From: Prochlorococcus marinus str. MIT 9313
Lineage (GTDB): Bacteria; Cyanobacteriota; Cyanobacteriia; PCC-6307; Cyanobiaceae
Direction: 5' to 3'
Assembly: GCF_000011485.1 (NCBI RefSeq)
Contig: NC_005071.1
Coordinates: 2,297,347-2,361,346 of the forward strand
DNA: 64,000 nucleotides
This document shows positions 27,990 to 35,872 of the stretch, piece after piece. Within the stretch, counting starts at the first letter, position 1, and each line of letters starts with the position of its first letter. The notes beneath the pieces were generated by a model. That model made no database searches. It saw only the letters and a program-made list of their open reading frames with translations, and was not told where the DNA came from. The translations under genes and the position numbers were made by a program.

Positions 27990-30077
27990 ATGGAGTCCAC
28001 CACCCCCAGCCATCAATGCATGATGCGGATGGCTCCCTACCTAATCGGTCGCCCACGCCGCGGCGTGGTGGGAGGCAGCCGTTATGCCTGCAAGTTACGG
28101 GAATCCATTCGCCAAGCAGCCAATGATCCAGAGCGCAAGCCAGTCTTAATCAGTGGTGAACCAGGCTTAGAAAAAGACAACATCGCCAGACTGGTGCATT
28201 TCGGCTCTGCCGATCGACGCCTTCTTTTGATGCGCTTCGATGCCAGCAACATACGAGGCCAAGGCGTTGAACTTTTTGGCAGAGAAGGCTCTCATGAACT
28301 GTCTCTGCTCGATTGCCTAGGGAATGGCAACCTTCTGATCGACTGCATTGATCTTGCAGAGCCTCAACTGCAAGCACGTCTGATTGCCCTTGCCACTGAA
28401 GGCCACCCTGCCTTCTCGGGGCGGATCTTGTTGACTGCCGAATCAAGCCTCAAAGAGCTAGAGGGGATAGCAACTCAGATCAGAGTGCCACCCTTAAGAG
28501 TGCGACGATCCGATCTGGGCGATTGGCTCCGTTACAGCCTGCGCCAGCGCAGCCCCAGTCTGGGCTGGAGTCGCCCTCCCGAGTTGCCCGAAGCAATTGT
28601 CAGGCGACTGCAAAGCCACGATTTCCCGAACAACATCCGCGAATTGGACAGCGTGGTGGAACGGGCCCTGCAACAAGCCCGCAGCCAGGCCGCGGCTGAG
28701 CAAGCAAGCGCTGCAATCACCATGGTCCTACCCGCAGCTTTGCCGGAAGACGTGTTCTGGGTGAACAGCCGGGAACCCAACCTGCGCTTTGAGATCTGGC
28801 GCTGGAAGCCTCAACTACGTCAGTTGATGCGCTCACCCCAACTCTGGAACGGCTTGCTTTTTGGGCTGGTGAGCTGGGTCTTCGTGCTAGTGAACCTGTG
28901 GCTGTGGTTTGGCCCACAAGACAGGGCACATAACAGCATGCTCAAATTTTTCTGGGCCTGGTGGTGGCCTCTGATCCTGCTGACTTACCCGCTAGTTGGG
29001 CGACTTTGGTGTGCAGTCTGTCCATTCATGGTCTGGGGCGAAATTGCTCAGAACAGCAAAAAGGCTCTCGCAAAATTGATCTCAACCTTGGGTTTACCTA
29101 CTGGTTGGTTGCAACCAAGGCTCTGGCCCCATGGCGATCACGACAGTTGGGGCGCACCAGTTTTGGCGATAGGGTTCGCAGCGATCCTGATCTGGGAAGA
29201 GGTCTGGAACCTAGAAGACACAGCCCGACTCAGCAGTTACCTCTTGCTACTGATTACCTCAGGAGCTGTGCTGTGTTCACTGGTCTTCGAAAAGCGATTC
29301 TGGTGCCGCTATCTCTGCCCAGTTGGCGGCATGAATGGCCTATTCGCAAAGCTTTCGATCCTCGAATTACGTGCGCAATCGGGCACTTGCTCAGGGAGTT
29401 GCACGTCCTACGCCTGTTTCAAAGGAGGTCCTGCTGAAGGCGAAGGTATGGCTAGCGAAGGTTGCCCCCTGGGCACCCATCCAGCCCATCTCAGCGACAA
29501 CCGCAACTGTGTCCTTTGTCTGACCTGCGCACAAGCATGCCCGCACCACTCCGTGCAATTGCGACTGCGGCCTCCAGCCGCAGATCTGCAACGCAGCATG
29601 CATGGTCCAAAAGGCGAGAAGGGATTGATCTTGGTGTTGGCCGGTGGAATCACCCTGCATCATTGGCAACGACTACTGGGCTGGTTGCCCCTGGCTCCAG
29701 AGTCTCTCCAGGAGGGGCCCCTTTTTGCGCGGCTGGTGTTTGCTGCACTAGCGCTAAGCCTGCCAGCAGCTGCAGGTCTGTGGGTGGAGCGTCGCTGGCT
29801 GTACACCGCCTTACCACTGTTATGGAGCGTGCTCTTGGCGCGTCATCTACCGATTGGCATGGCAGAGGCCGGCACTGTGTTGCCGATTGGTTGGCCTCAA
29901 TGGAGCGCCAATCCCAAAGTGATTGGCTTCTGCCAGAGCTTGGCCATTGCGGTTGGTTGGCTTGGTTGTGTGGTGTTACTTCGGCGTCTAATCAGCCGCC
30001 AGCGACAACCCTGGTTAACAGCTAGCGGAGCATTGTTGGTCTTGGCGCTGGCTAGCCGCTGGGTAGTGCACATCTAA
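27990..30077 (+). CDS. Fusion of degenerate sigma-54-activator AAA+ domain and membrane polyferredoxin
   Basis: A 695-residue two-part protein. Residues about 20-240 follow the order of a bacterial enhancer-binding AAA+ domain: a weakened P-loop (ISGEPGLEKDN), VELFGREG, LLIDCIDLAEPQLQARL as Walker B region, and FPNNIRELDSVVERAL near the end. The GAFTGA loop that touches sigma-54 is missing. The rest is a NapH/NosR-type membrane unit: hydrophobic segments, CAVCPFMVWGE and CRYLCPVGGMNG (CxxCP and CxxxCP motifs), then Cys clusters CSGSCTSYAC and CVLCLTCAQACP for 4Fe-4S clusters, and four more membrane helices. A nucleotide-gated electron-transfer role is one possibility; no function is known to me. 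Confidence 0.85.
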   Translation: MESTTPSHQCMMRMAPYLIGRPRRGVVGGSRYACKLRESIRQAANDPERKPVLISGEPGLEKDNIARLVHFGSADRRLLLMRFDASNIRGQGVELFGREGSHELSLLDCLGNGNLLIDCIDLAEPQLQARLIALATEGHPAFSGRILLTAESSLKELEGIATQIRVPPLRVRRSDLGDWLRYSLRQRSPSLGWSRPPELPEAIVRRLQSHDFPNNIRELDSVVERALQQARSQAAAEQASAAITMVLPAALPEDVFWVNSREPNLRFEIWRWKPQLRQLMRSPQLWNGLLFGLVSWVFVLVNLWLWFGPQDRAHNSMLKFFWAWWWPLILLTYPLVGRLWCAVCPFMVWGEIAQNSKKALAKLISTLGLPTGWLQPRLWPHGDHDSWGAPVLAIGFAAILIWEEVWNLEDTARLSSYLLLLITSGAVLCSLVFEKRFWCRYLCPVGGMNGLFAKLSILELRAQSGTCSGSCTSYACFKGGPAEGEGMASEGCPLGTHPAHLSDNRNCVLCLTCAQACPHHSVQLRLRPPAADLQRSMHGPKGEKGLILVLAGGITLHHWQRLLGWLPLAPESLQEGPLFARLVFAALALSLPAAAGLWVERRWLYTALPLLWSVLLARHLPIGMAEAGTVLPIGWPQWSANPKVIGFCQSLAIAVGWLGCVVLLRRLISRQRQPWLTASGALLVLALASRWVVHI

Positions 30078-30157
30078 AAAGGAGAATCCCGATTAGCGAG
30101 GAGATGGCAGCTCCGAACAACTTTTGCCGTCAGTAGCGATGTCAATCTGAACCTTGG

Positions 30158-30934
30158 TCAACGGCGCCAAAAAAGCAACAACACCAGACAAAGCACCCCA
30201 ATCAAAGGCCCCGGCGGCAGATCCAGCAAAATCGCCAGCATTAATCCGCCACTGCTCAGCAGCACACCAGTGCCAGCAGAGCGCAGCATCAAGACGCGCA
30301 GACTCTCGCTGCGATCAAGATTCACCAGCACAGGAGCGCAAAGCAGGGCAATCACAAGCACAACACCAACGGCAGTGATTGCGCTGATCACGACCAAAGC
30401 GGTGATCAGAATCGTGATGAAACGGATCTGCATGACCGGTCGTCGCGCCGCGATCGCTCCCTCCTGATCCACACCGAGAAACACAAGATCCTGATAACGA
30501 CTGAGCAACAGCAGCAGCAAGGCAGCGGCAGCGATCATCGTCCGGATCACATCGCTACCGTTGCCAGCAAGCATGTCTCCAAAAAGAAGGGCTTCCAGAT
30601 CGATTCGCGCTTGCAGCAGGGGCACCAGCAGCACCCCCAGGGCAGTGAAACCCGCCAGCACGGTGTTCATTGCGCCCTCCTCCCGGCCTTTGAAACGATG
30701 GTTGAGCTGTTCTGCCAGCAACGCACCCAGCAGACCGCTCAACAAACCACCGATTAGGGGATCCAGCTCGAATGCCAGCGCAAGCACCAGCCCTGGCAAG
30801 ACCGAATGGGCCATCAGATTGGCTAAAAGGATGCGTCGCTGAGTAATCAGCAGAGCACCAGCCGTCGGGCAGATCACCCCAACCATCAGAGCCAGGATCA
30901 GTGGCGTTAACCACCAAACGCCAAAGTCATCCAC
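30158..30934 (-). CDS. znuB: Zinc ABC transporter permease ZnuB-like
   Basis: A 258-residue ABC-3 family permease with about eight hydrophobic segments. GVICPTAGALLITQRRILLANLMAHSVLPGLVLA is the typical N-terminal block and AITAVGVVLVIALLCAPVLVNL the C-terminal one. It overlaps the ATPase gene by eight bases. Zinc rather than manganese or iron is inferred from the divergent znuA with a His-rich loop and the Zur-like box between them. Confidence 0.9.
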   Translation of the reverse strand: MDDFGVWWLTPLILALMVGVICPTAGALLITQRRILLANLMAHSVLPGLVLALAFELDPLIGGLLSGLLGALLAEQLNHRFKGREEGAMNTVLAGFTALGVLLVPLLQARIDLEALLFGDMLAGNGSDVIRTMIAAAALLLLLLSRYQDLVFLGVDQEGAIAARRPVMQIRFITILITALVVISAITAVGVVLVIALLCAPVLVNLDRSESLRVLMLRSAGTGVLLSSGGLMLAILLDLPPGPLIGVLCLVLLLFWRR

Positions 30935-31604
30935 AGCAGTGACTGCCCATCATGCAAGTCATGTCGGTGAGGTTCTGGCGAACTTCGTCGGGTGTGCCAC
31001 AGGCAAGGACCGTGCCGTCGAGCACCACCACTCGGTCATAACTGTCGAGGGCACTGCCCCAATCATGGCTACTCACGAGTAGGGTTTGTCCCGATTCTGC
31101 TTGCTGGCGCATCACTGTGAGTAGATGTTCACGCGTCGGCGGGTCGATGGCGCTGCAAGGTTCATCGAGCAGCAAGATGCTGGTCTGCTGCATCAGTGCC
31201 CGTGCCAGCAGCACCCGCTGCTGCTGGCCTCCTGAAAGCCGGTCGAGCCGTCGAGCACCGAGCCCATTCAGCCCAACCTGATTGAGTAGCTGCTGCGCAG
31301 AAAGCTGCTGCCCTCGATTGCGCGTACGCAGTCTTCCCAACTCCACCATCTGCGTCACCGTGATCGGAAACGACCAGTCGATTGACGCCCGTTGTGGCAT
31401 CAAAGCAATACTGCCGTTGCTTTCAATCGTGCCCTGATTCGCTCTAAGGCAACCCTGAATCAAATGAAGCAGGGTGGACTTACCAGCACCATTAGGACCG
31501 ACGAGGGCTGTGAGCGTCCCAGAGTGAAGGTCAAGATCAACACTCTTGATGGCAGGGCAGTTGTCATAGTCATAGGAGACCCCTCGCACACTGAGGCTTG
31601 GCAT
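30927..31604 (-). CDS. znuC: Zinc ABC transporter ATP-binding protein ZnuC-like
   Basis: About 225 residues from the ATG at 31604 (MPSLSVRGVSYDY); a longer frame reaching 31694 is open but its N-terminus does not look like ABC sequence. Walker A is VGPNGAGKSTLL, the signature LSGGQQQRVLLARAL, and Walker B ILLLDEPCSAID. It powers import with ZnuB and the periplasmic ZnuA. Expression should start from the shared palindrome at 31696. Confidence 0.9.
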   Translation of the reverse strand: MPSLSVRGVSYDYDNCPAIKSVDLDLHSGTLTALVGPNGAGKSTLLHLIQGCLRANQGTIESNGSIALMPQRASIDWSFPITVTQMVELGRLRTRNRGQQLSAQQLLNQVGLNGLGARRLDRLSGGQQQRVLLARALMQQTSILLLDEPCSAIDPPTREHLLTVMRQQAESGQTLLVSSHDWGSALDSYDRVVVLDGTVLACGTPDEVRQNLTDMTCMMGSHCCG

Positions 31605-31695
31605 CGCCGAGGCAATGCCAACATCCAACTGATGAAGAGCTTGGTCCTGTCTTGGAACTGAAACAAGAGAACGCACAGAACCCCGCCTAGTCATA

Positions 31696-31718
31696 AAAAT
31701 GGGAATCATTCTCATTTT
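31696..31718. promoter_or_regulatory. Zur-type operator between znuCB and znuA
   Basis: A 23-base palindrome with 11-base arms (AAAATGGGAAT and ATTCTCATTTT) around a central C, with a single mismatch between the arms. It lies between the divergent znuC and znuA starts. The GAATCATTCTC core is like Fur/Zur-family boxes of cyanobacteria. One dimeric repressor site could shut both promoters when zinc is plentiful. Assigning it to Zur rather than Fur rests on the genes it serves. Confidence 0.8.
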
Positions 31719-31726
31719 AGAGCATT

Positions 31727-32707
31727 TTGGCTTCAGCGCGCCGTATCACACCTTCAGCAATACACGCTCTACTTGTTCTAGCCACAGTCTCTGCTAATCC
31801 AGTTTCTGCACAGGCAAGTCAGCCAACCGTGGTCGCCATTGATGGTGTGCTCTGTGATCTCACTCGCACGCTTGTGGCCTCAGATGCCAAGGTGGTTTGC
31901 CTGATTCAACCGGGTAGCGATCCCCACAACTACCGGCTCAAGCCCAGTGATCGACAAGCTCTGAGCAGTGCAAGTTTGGTGTTGCACAACGGCTACAACC
32001 TCACCCCGAGTGCAAACAAAATCAGCGGTTCAGCCAAGGTTGTTGCCGTGGCGGAGAAAGCAATACCCACTACGGACCACGCAAACCACGACAACGGCCA
32101 TGCGGAGCATGGTGCTCATGACCACGACGGCTCAGACCCCCATGTCTGGCACGATCCCGCCAACTCGGCCGCGATGGTGACCGTTATTGCTGAGCGTCTG
32201 GCTCCTATCCTGCCTGCAACGCAACAGTCTGCATTGGCTGCTCGGGCTGCAGAAGCGATTAACGTGCTCAATGCAGTTGGTGATTGGGGCGGCAAGCAGT
32301 TCGCAACGATTCCTGAGAATCAGCGCGTTCTCGTGAGTGAACACAAGGCTTATAGCCACCTCACGAATCGCTATGGGCTGAGACAAATCACCATGCTCGA
32401 TTCCTTTACCACCGGAGGCGTTTTGCGCCCCTCTAGCCTTCGAACGATCACAGCTGAAGTGGAGGGGTCAGGCGCCCAAACCCTTTTTCCTGAATCTCTA
32501 CCTGTCAGCAAGACCCTGCGCCGCATCAACCGCAGCACTGGACTACCCGTTTATAGCTCACCTCTGTTCGCAGATGGCCTCGCTCCCGATCGCTCCACAG
32601 TTGGCACGGCAACGCTAAACATTTGCACTGTGGTCCAAGGCCAAGGAGGCCAGTGTGATCAGGCCGCTGCCGATGAACTGATGGCGCGTTGGTCCGCGAT
32701 TCGTTGA
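31727..32707 (+). CDS. znuA: Periplasmic zinc-binding protein ZnuA-like
   Basis: A 326-residue cluster 9 solute-binding protein that captures zinc for the ZnuBC importer. The N-terminus (MASARRITPSAIHALLVLAT...VSAQA) is a signal peptide. Binding features are GSDPHNYRLKPSD, a His-rich loop (HANHDNGHAEHGAHDHDG near residue 124), DPHVWHDP, and a conserved SEHKAYSHLTNRYGL. The start must be TTG at 31727, because an in-frame TAG at 31718 rules out earlier ordinary codons; this puts it only eight bases after the Zur-type box. Confidence 0.9.
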   Translation: MASARRITPSAIHALLVLATVSANPVSAQASQPTVVAIDGVLCDLTRTLVASDAKVVCLIQPGSDPHNYRLKPSDRQALSSASLVLHNGYNLTPSANKISGSAKVVAVAEKAIPTTDHANHDNGHAEHGAHDHDGSDPHVWHDPANSAAMVTVIAERLAPILPATQQSALAARAAEAINVLNAVGDWGGKQFATIPENQRVLVSEHKAYSHLTNRYGLRQITMLDSFTTGGVLRPSSLRTITAEVEGSGAQTLFPESLPVSKTLRRINRSTGLPVYSSPLFADGLAPDRSTVGTATLNICTVVQGQGGQCDQAAADELMARWSAIR

Positions 32708-32760
32708 ACAATCAATTTCACCTTTGTTGGATCCCTTTCAATTCATTCCTACACAAACCA

Positions 32761-33870
32761 ATGTCTCATCGTCTCTTCAATCGGCCCAAGTTTTTACTTC
32801 TAGCGCTCCTACTTGCTCCAACAACGCTTGATGCCACCTTCTGCCGCCCCAGCTTTGCAGGTGGCAACCATGGCGGCGGTGGCGCAGAAGCGCTAGAGGC
32901 AGGTGAATTTCGTACATCACCCGTTCTCACCATCGAAGGCCATGGAGGGTTCGAAACCAACCTCGATGGCAGCCCGGAGCACTACGCCATCGATGGTTTG
33001 TTTGGCGTAGTGATGGAGTGGGGTCTTGGCAATAACGGTAGCTTCGCGATTGAAGCCGCCATTGGTCCAGCCCTGGTGTGGGGTGAAGCAGAGCACTTTT
33101 ACGGCAAGGTTCATGTTGATGAGCATGACGAAGAGACGGATAGCCATAGCGACGATGACCATGCCGAGCATGACGATGACCATGACGACCATGGCGAGGA
33201 GCATGACGACGACCATGCCGAGCATGACGATGACCATGACGACCATGGCGAGGAGCATGACGACGACCATGCCGAGCATGACGATGACGATGAGCATGCT
33301 GGCCATGGGTCCCATGACACCGACTACAAGCGCTCCGATGTCCGCGGTTTCCTACAGGCGCGCTATGCCCCTAACGATCGCCTAAGCCTGTCGGTCTCTT
33401 GGAATCCCTACTACGTCACCAAGGATCAAGGCGAAGACATTAAGGGTCTGAAGAATGAACTAGGAGCGAAACTAGTTTGGGCACTGGGTGATGGAGATGT
33501 CAATTTTGCTCTCGGCGATCGCCTCGAAGACCTGATCGATGGCGTTTATCTCTCTATCGAGCATCGGCAGGGATGGGAATCGGATGGCACATGGATGGGC
33601 AACTACACCGATCCCCGTCTTGGAGTCGGTTTCAATGTCGACCTATTGAACATCAGCCTCAACGCTGGACCACGTTTCTACGTACCGGGCATCTACTCCG
33701 GACTCGAACAGCGCACCGATTTCGCAGGCGAACTGGAAGTTGCATATCCAGTGGGCAACAACACTGTTCTGTTCGCCCACTGGCAGCCCACCTACAGTTC
33801 AGAAGGAGGCTCAGGCTGGGGTGAAGGCTGGCAGCACCACATCGGCACCGGCGTCACATTCAGCTTCTAA
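32761..33870 (+). CDS. Outer-membrane beta-barrel-type protein with His/Asp-rich metal-binding loop
   Basis: About 369 residues from the ATG at 32761. A signal peptide (SHRLFNRPKFLLLALLLAP) is followed by strands typical of an outer-membrane barrel and a C-terminus ending GTGVTFSF, with terminal Phe. The middle contains about 70 residues that are nearly all His, Asp and Glu (DDDHAEHDDDHDDHGEEH repeated), encoded by 54-base tandem repeats. Its place directly after znuA suggests capture or passage of zinc at the cell surface, as with ZnuD-type proteins, though no TonB plug domain is seen. It may be in the same transcript as znuA (54-base gap). Confidence 0.75.
   Translation: MSHRLFNRPKFLLLALLLAPTTLDATFCRPSFAGGNHGGGGAEALEAGEFRTSPVLTIEGHGGFETNLDGSPEHYAIDGLFGVVMEWGLGNNGSFAIEAAIGPALVWGEAEHFYGKVHVDEHDEETDSHSDDDHAEHDDDHDDHGEEHDDDHAEHDDDHDDHGEEHDDDHAEHDDDDEHAGHGSHDTDYKRSDVRGFLQARYAPNDRLSLSVSWNPYYVTKDQGEDIKGLKNELGAKLVWALGDGDVNFALGDRLEDLIDGVYLSIEHRQGWESDGTWMGNYTDPRLGVGFNVDLLNISLNAGPRFYVPGIYSGLEQRTDFAGELEVAYPVGNNTVLFAHWQPTYSSEGGSGWGEGWQHHIGTGVTFSF
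33151..33288 (+). repeat. 54-bp in-frame tandem repeat, 2.5 copies
   Basis: Units at 33151-33204 and 33205-33258 differ by one base; a third copy matches the first 30 bases (33259-33288) before diverging. Each unit encodes the 18 residues DDDHAEHDDDHDDHGEEH. The length is a multiple of three, so copy number changes keep the frame and would lengthen or shorten the metal-binding loop. Confidence 0.92.
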
Positions 33871-33885
33871 GCCAACAGCGATAGA

Positions 33886-35208
33886 TCACCCTGCGGACAA
33901 CCAAAGTGCCTCCTTAATTCGTATTGGCAATACCTTGAGCCATTCAAGCGTGGTGGCATCCATCAGAGCCGCTCGACCTGCATCCCATCCTGGCTTGGTG
34001 ACGGTCATCAACAACTGTTCGCCCACAGGGTCAAACTGCAGCATTGAACGTGGCTTAAAAGTCCATGGTGCTAGTTGGCGGCGGCCCAGTACCAAGCCGT
34101 CGCCATCCAGTAGAACAAGCTCATGTTGCATGCGGCGATCCTGCCTGCGACCAAGAACCGCCCAAACACGTTCGCCCCTGTTATCACAACTCAAGGCCAG
34201 CACTGACTCTTCGCCAAGCCAGAGCTGCTTAGGGGACAATCCTGGAATCACCAACTCAATGGAACGGCGATAGTCCGGCCAATGGCGGATGAGCACTGCC
34301 CTGCCCGTGGCTTGGCAGAAATCTCCGAGATCCCTTGCCCCGGGGAGGAGTTGGGGGGTCTTGTAGTTTTCAATCAATGGACGCAGTGTCAGCCCGTTGA
34401 AGGTGGGCACAACCGCTCCACCACCGGCCGGCAGCAGCTGGATCGGACCGGAGGCTTTGATCTCAAGGGTTCTTCTCTGGCCATCCGCTTTGATCAGTTC
34501 AGTGCGTCCACTTCCTGGAGTGAATCCTCCTGTTTGCGCAAGCAGGTCACCGTTCAGGTTGCTGCTGAGATCAGCAAAAAGATATTGCCCTGGCACTAAT
34601 GGCATCAATTTCCCTGCCTTTGGAGCAGCGAGCTGATCGCGATGAGCCGTGATATTGCGTGGCAACAAAGGCAGCAAAAAGAGTCGTTGCTTCCAGTCCT
34701 TATCCCTTTCGATCAAGGCGGCTCCCTTGCCATTGCCAAGGGGAACAACTCTCTGAATCTGATTCAGCGTGGGGCTCAGGGGTATCCAACGCCCATCGCG
34801 GCTCTGGACTTGCAGTTGGTCTCCGCCATCCACCTGGCGATTCACTAACAGCCAGGGTCTCGGATCCCACCACCAGTGTTGGGGAGGTAGAGCCTGGGCT
34901 CGATGATCCTGTCCAGCAACCGTCAGCTGAATTGAAGCCTTGATTCTCTGATTGGCATCAATCAACAAACGCAGAAGATTGTTCTCCCCCTGCCAACGGT
35001 GAACTAGGTCCGGTTGTAGTTGACTATCTGCCGCCACGCTCCCCAGTTGCATCGGCCGACTGAAGCGAAGGTCAAGGGCAGCACTACCTGACTGAAGGGG
35101 CTGCGGTGTGCGTGACAGCAATCGGGGTGGACGGCTCAGCAGCAATTGCTGTTGCACCAGTACCAGAGCCGCGAAACTTGTTAGCAGCACCCACATCTTT
35201 TGCTTCAT
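33886..35208 (-). CDS. Unrecognised exported protein, 440 residues, in zinc island
   Basis: Not recognised. It starts MKQKMWVLLTSFAALVLVQQ, an export signal or membrane anchor, followed by a Bacterial Ig-like stretch with an SRPMQLGSVAADSQLQP pattern (as in SbsA Ig-like domains), then a series of beta-rich segments that read like a propeller: LLPLLPRNITAHRDQLAAPK, YLFADLSSNLNGDLLAQTGG, ERVWAVLGRRQDRRMQHELV. No catalytic motif is seen. It overlaps the ycgQ-like gene by four bases (ATGA), so it belongs to the permease operon and is probably a periplasmic partner of that system. Metal role is inferred from context only. Confidence 0.7.
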   Translation of the reverse strand: MKQKMWVLLTSFAALVLVQQQLLLSRPPRLLSRTPQPLQSGSAALDLRFSRPMQLGSVAADSQLQPDLVHRWQGENNLLRLLIDANQRIKASIQLTVAGQDHRAQALPPQHWWWDPRPWLLVNRQVDGGDQLQVQSRDGRWIPLSPTLNQIQRVVPLGNGKGAALIERDKDWKQRLFLLPLLPRNITAHRDQLAAPKAGKLMPLVPGQYLFADLSSNLNGDLLAQTGGFTPGSGRTELIKADGQRRTLEIKASGPIQLLPAGGGAVVPTFNGLTLRPLIENYKTPQLLPGARDLGDFCQATGRAVLIRHWPDYRRSIELVIPGLSPKQLWLGEESVLALSCDNRGERVWAVLGRRQDRRMQHELVLLDGDGLVLGRRQLAPWTFKPRSMLQFDPVGEQLLMTVTKPGWDAGRAALMDATTLEWLKVLPIRIKEALWLSAG

Positions 35209-35859
35209 GGTTCCAGTGGTCGTTCCGGCCTTGGAATCGGGGTGATTGTCTCGGGAACCACAACGGCGACTCTCTGGCCCTGACGTGTTTCCACCTTCAT
35301 ATGCCCTTCAATCTTGAGCCACTGATTGACCTTGGGTTTAGCGTCCACTGGCCAGGACACCGGTAGACCTGCGAGGGGTGGCATCCGCCAGACAGCAGCG
35401 CACCGTAAGGCGTGCGATCTGGGCTGGCTGGTCGCCTCTATTGAGCACAAATCCACTGATGTTGACAGGATTGCCATCCACCAGATCCGGGTCAGGCTGG
35501 CTGCGCAATAGCCTTACCCAGTCCGTAAGCGTGCGCTGTTGAGGCGGCAGCACGAAAGCAAGATCCGGCGGTTCAAGTAGGCCTTGCGGGCGCGAGGCTG
35601 CCAGATCGCTGAAGGAAGGTTGAGGAGGCACTGCTAATACAAGGACTGCCATCCCAGCACTGGCCAGCCAGGGCCATGAGACTGATTCTTTCCGCTTGCG
35701 GCTTTTAAGTCCCACCATCACACCCGCAATCAGCAGCGCCACTCCTGAAGCACTGACAAGTTTGTGGAAGCCACCAGCGAGAAGGAGGTCGAGGCGACCT
35801 GAATGAACACTCCAGACCACCATCCATCCCCACAGCTGCAGAAGCAGGGCACGCATCAT
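35205..35859 (-). pseudogene. YcgQ-type (TIGR03943/DUF1980) permease partner with frameshift
   Basis: The N-terminal frame (35859 down to about 35377) has two membrane segments, a RTLTDWVRLLRSQPDPDLVDG domain and VNISGFVLNRGDQPAQIARLTVRCCLADAT, the conserved core of the family. It then runs into an early stop. The missing end (LAGLPVSWPVDAKPKVNQWLKIEG and onward to 35205) is in the next frame. The change is one extra base in a G-run at 35375-35378 on the plus strand (C-run in the gene). It could be a real mutation, a sequencing error, or a +1 frameshift site. The pair with the next gene resembles Bacillus YcgR-YcgQ. Confidence 0.75.
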
Positions 35860-35872
35860 CGTTTTCTCCTGT

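Noticed and set aside
33111-33320. Minus-strand Ser/Cys/Trp-rich frames over the His/Asp repeat region, and the repeat itself as a CRISPR-like array
   Set aside because: The repeats are contiguous with no spacers and are in frame with a secreted barrel-type protein on the plus strand; the minus frames are simple reversals of the repeat.
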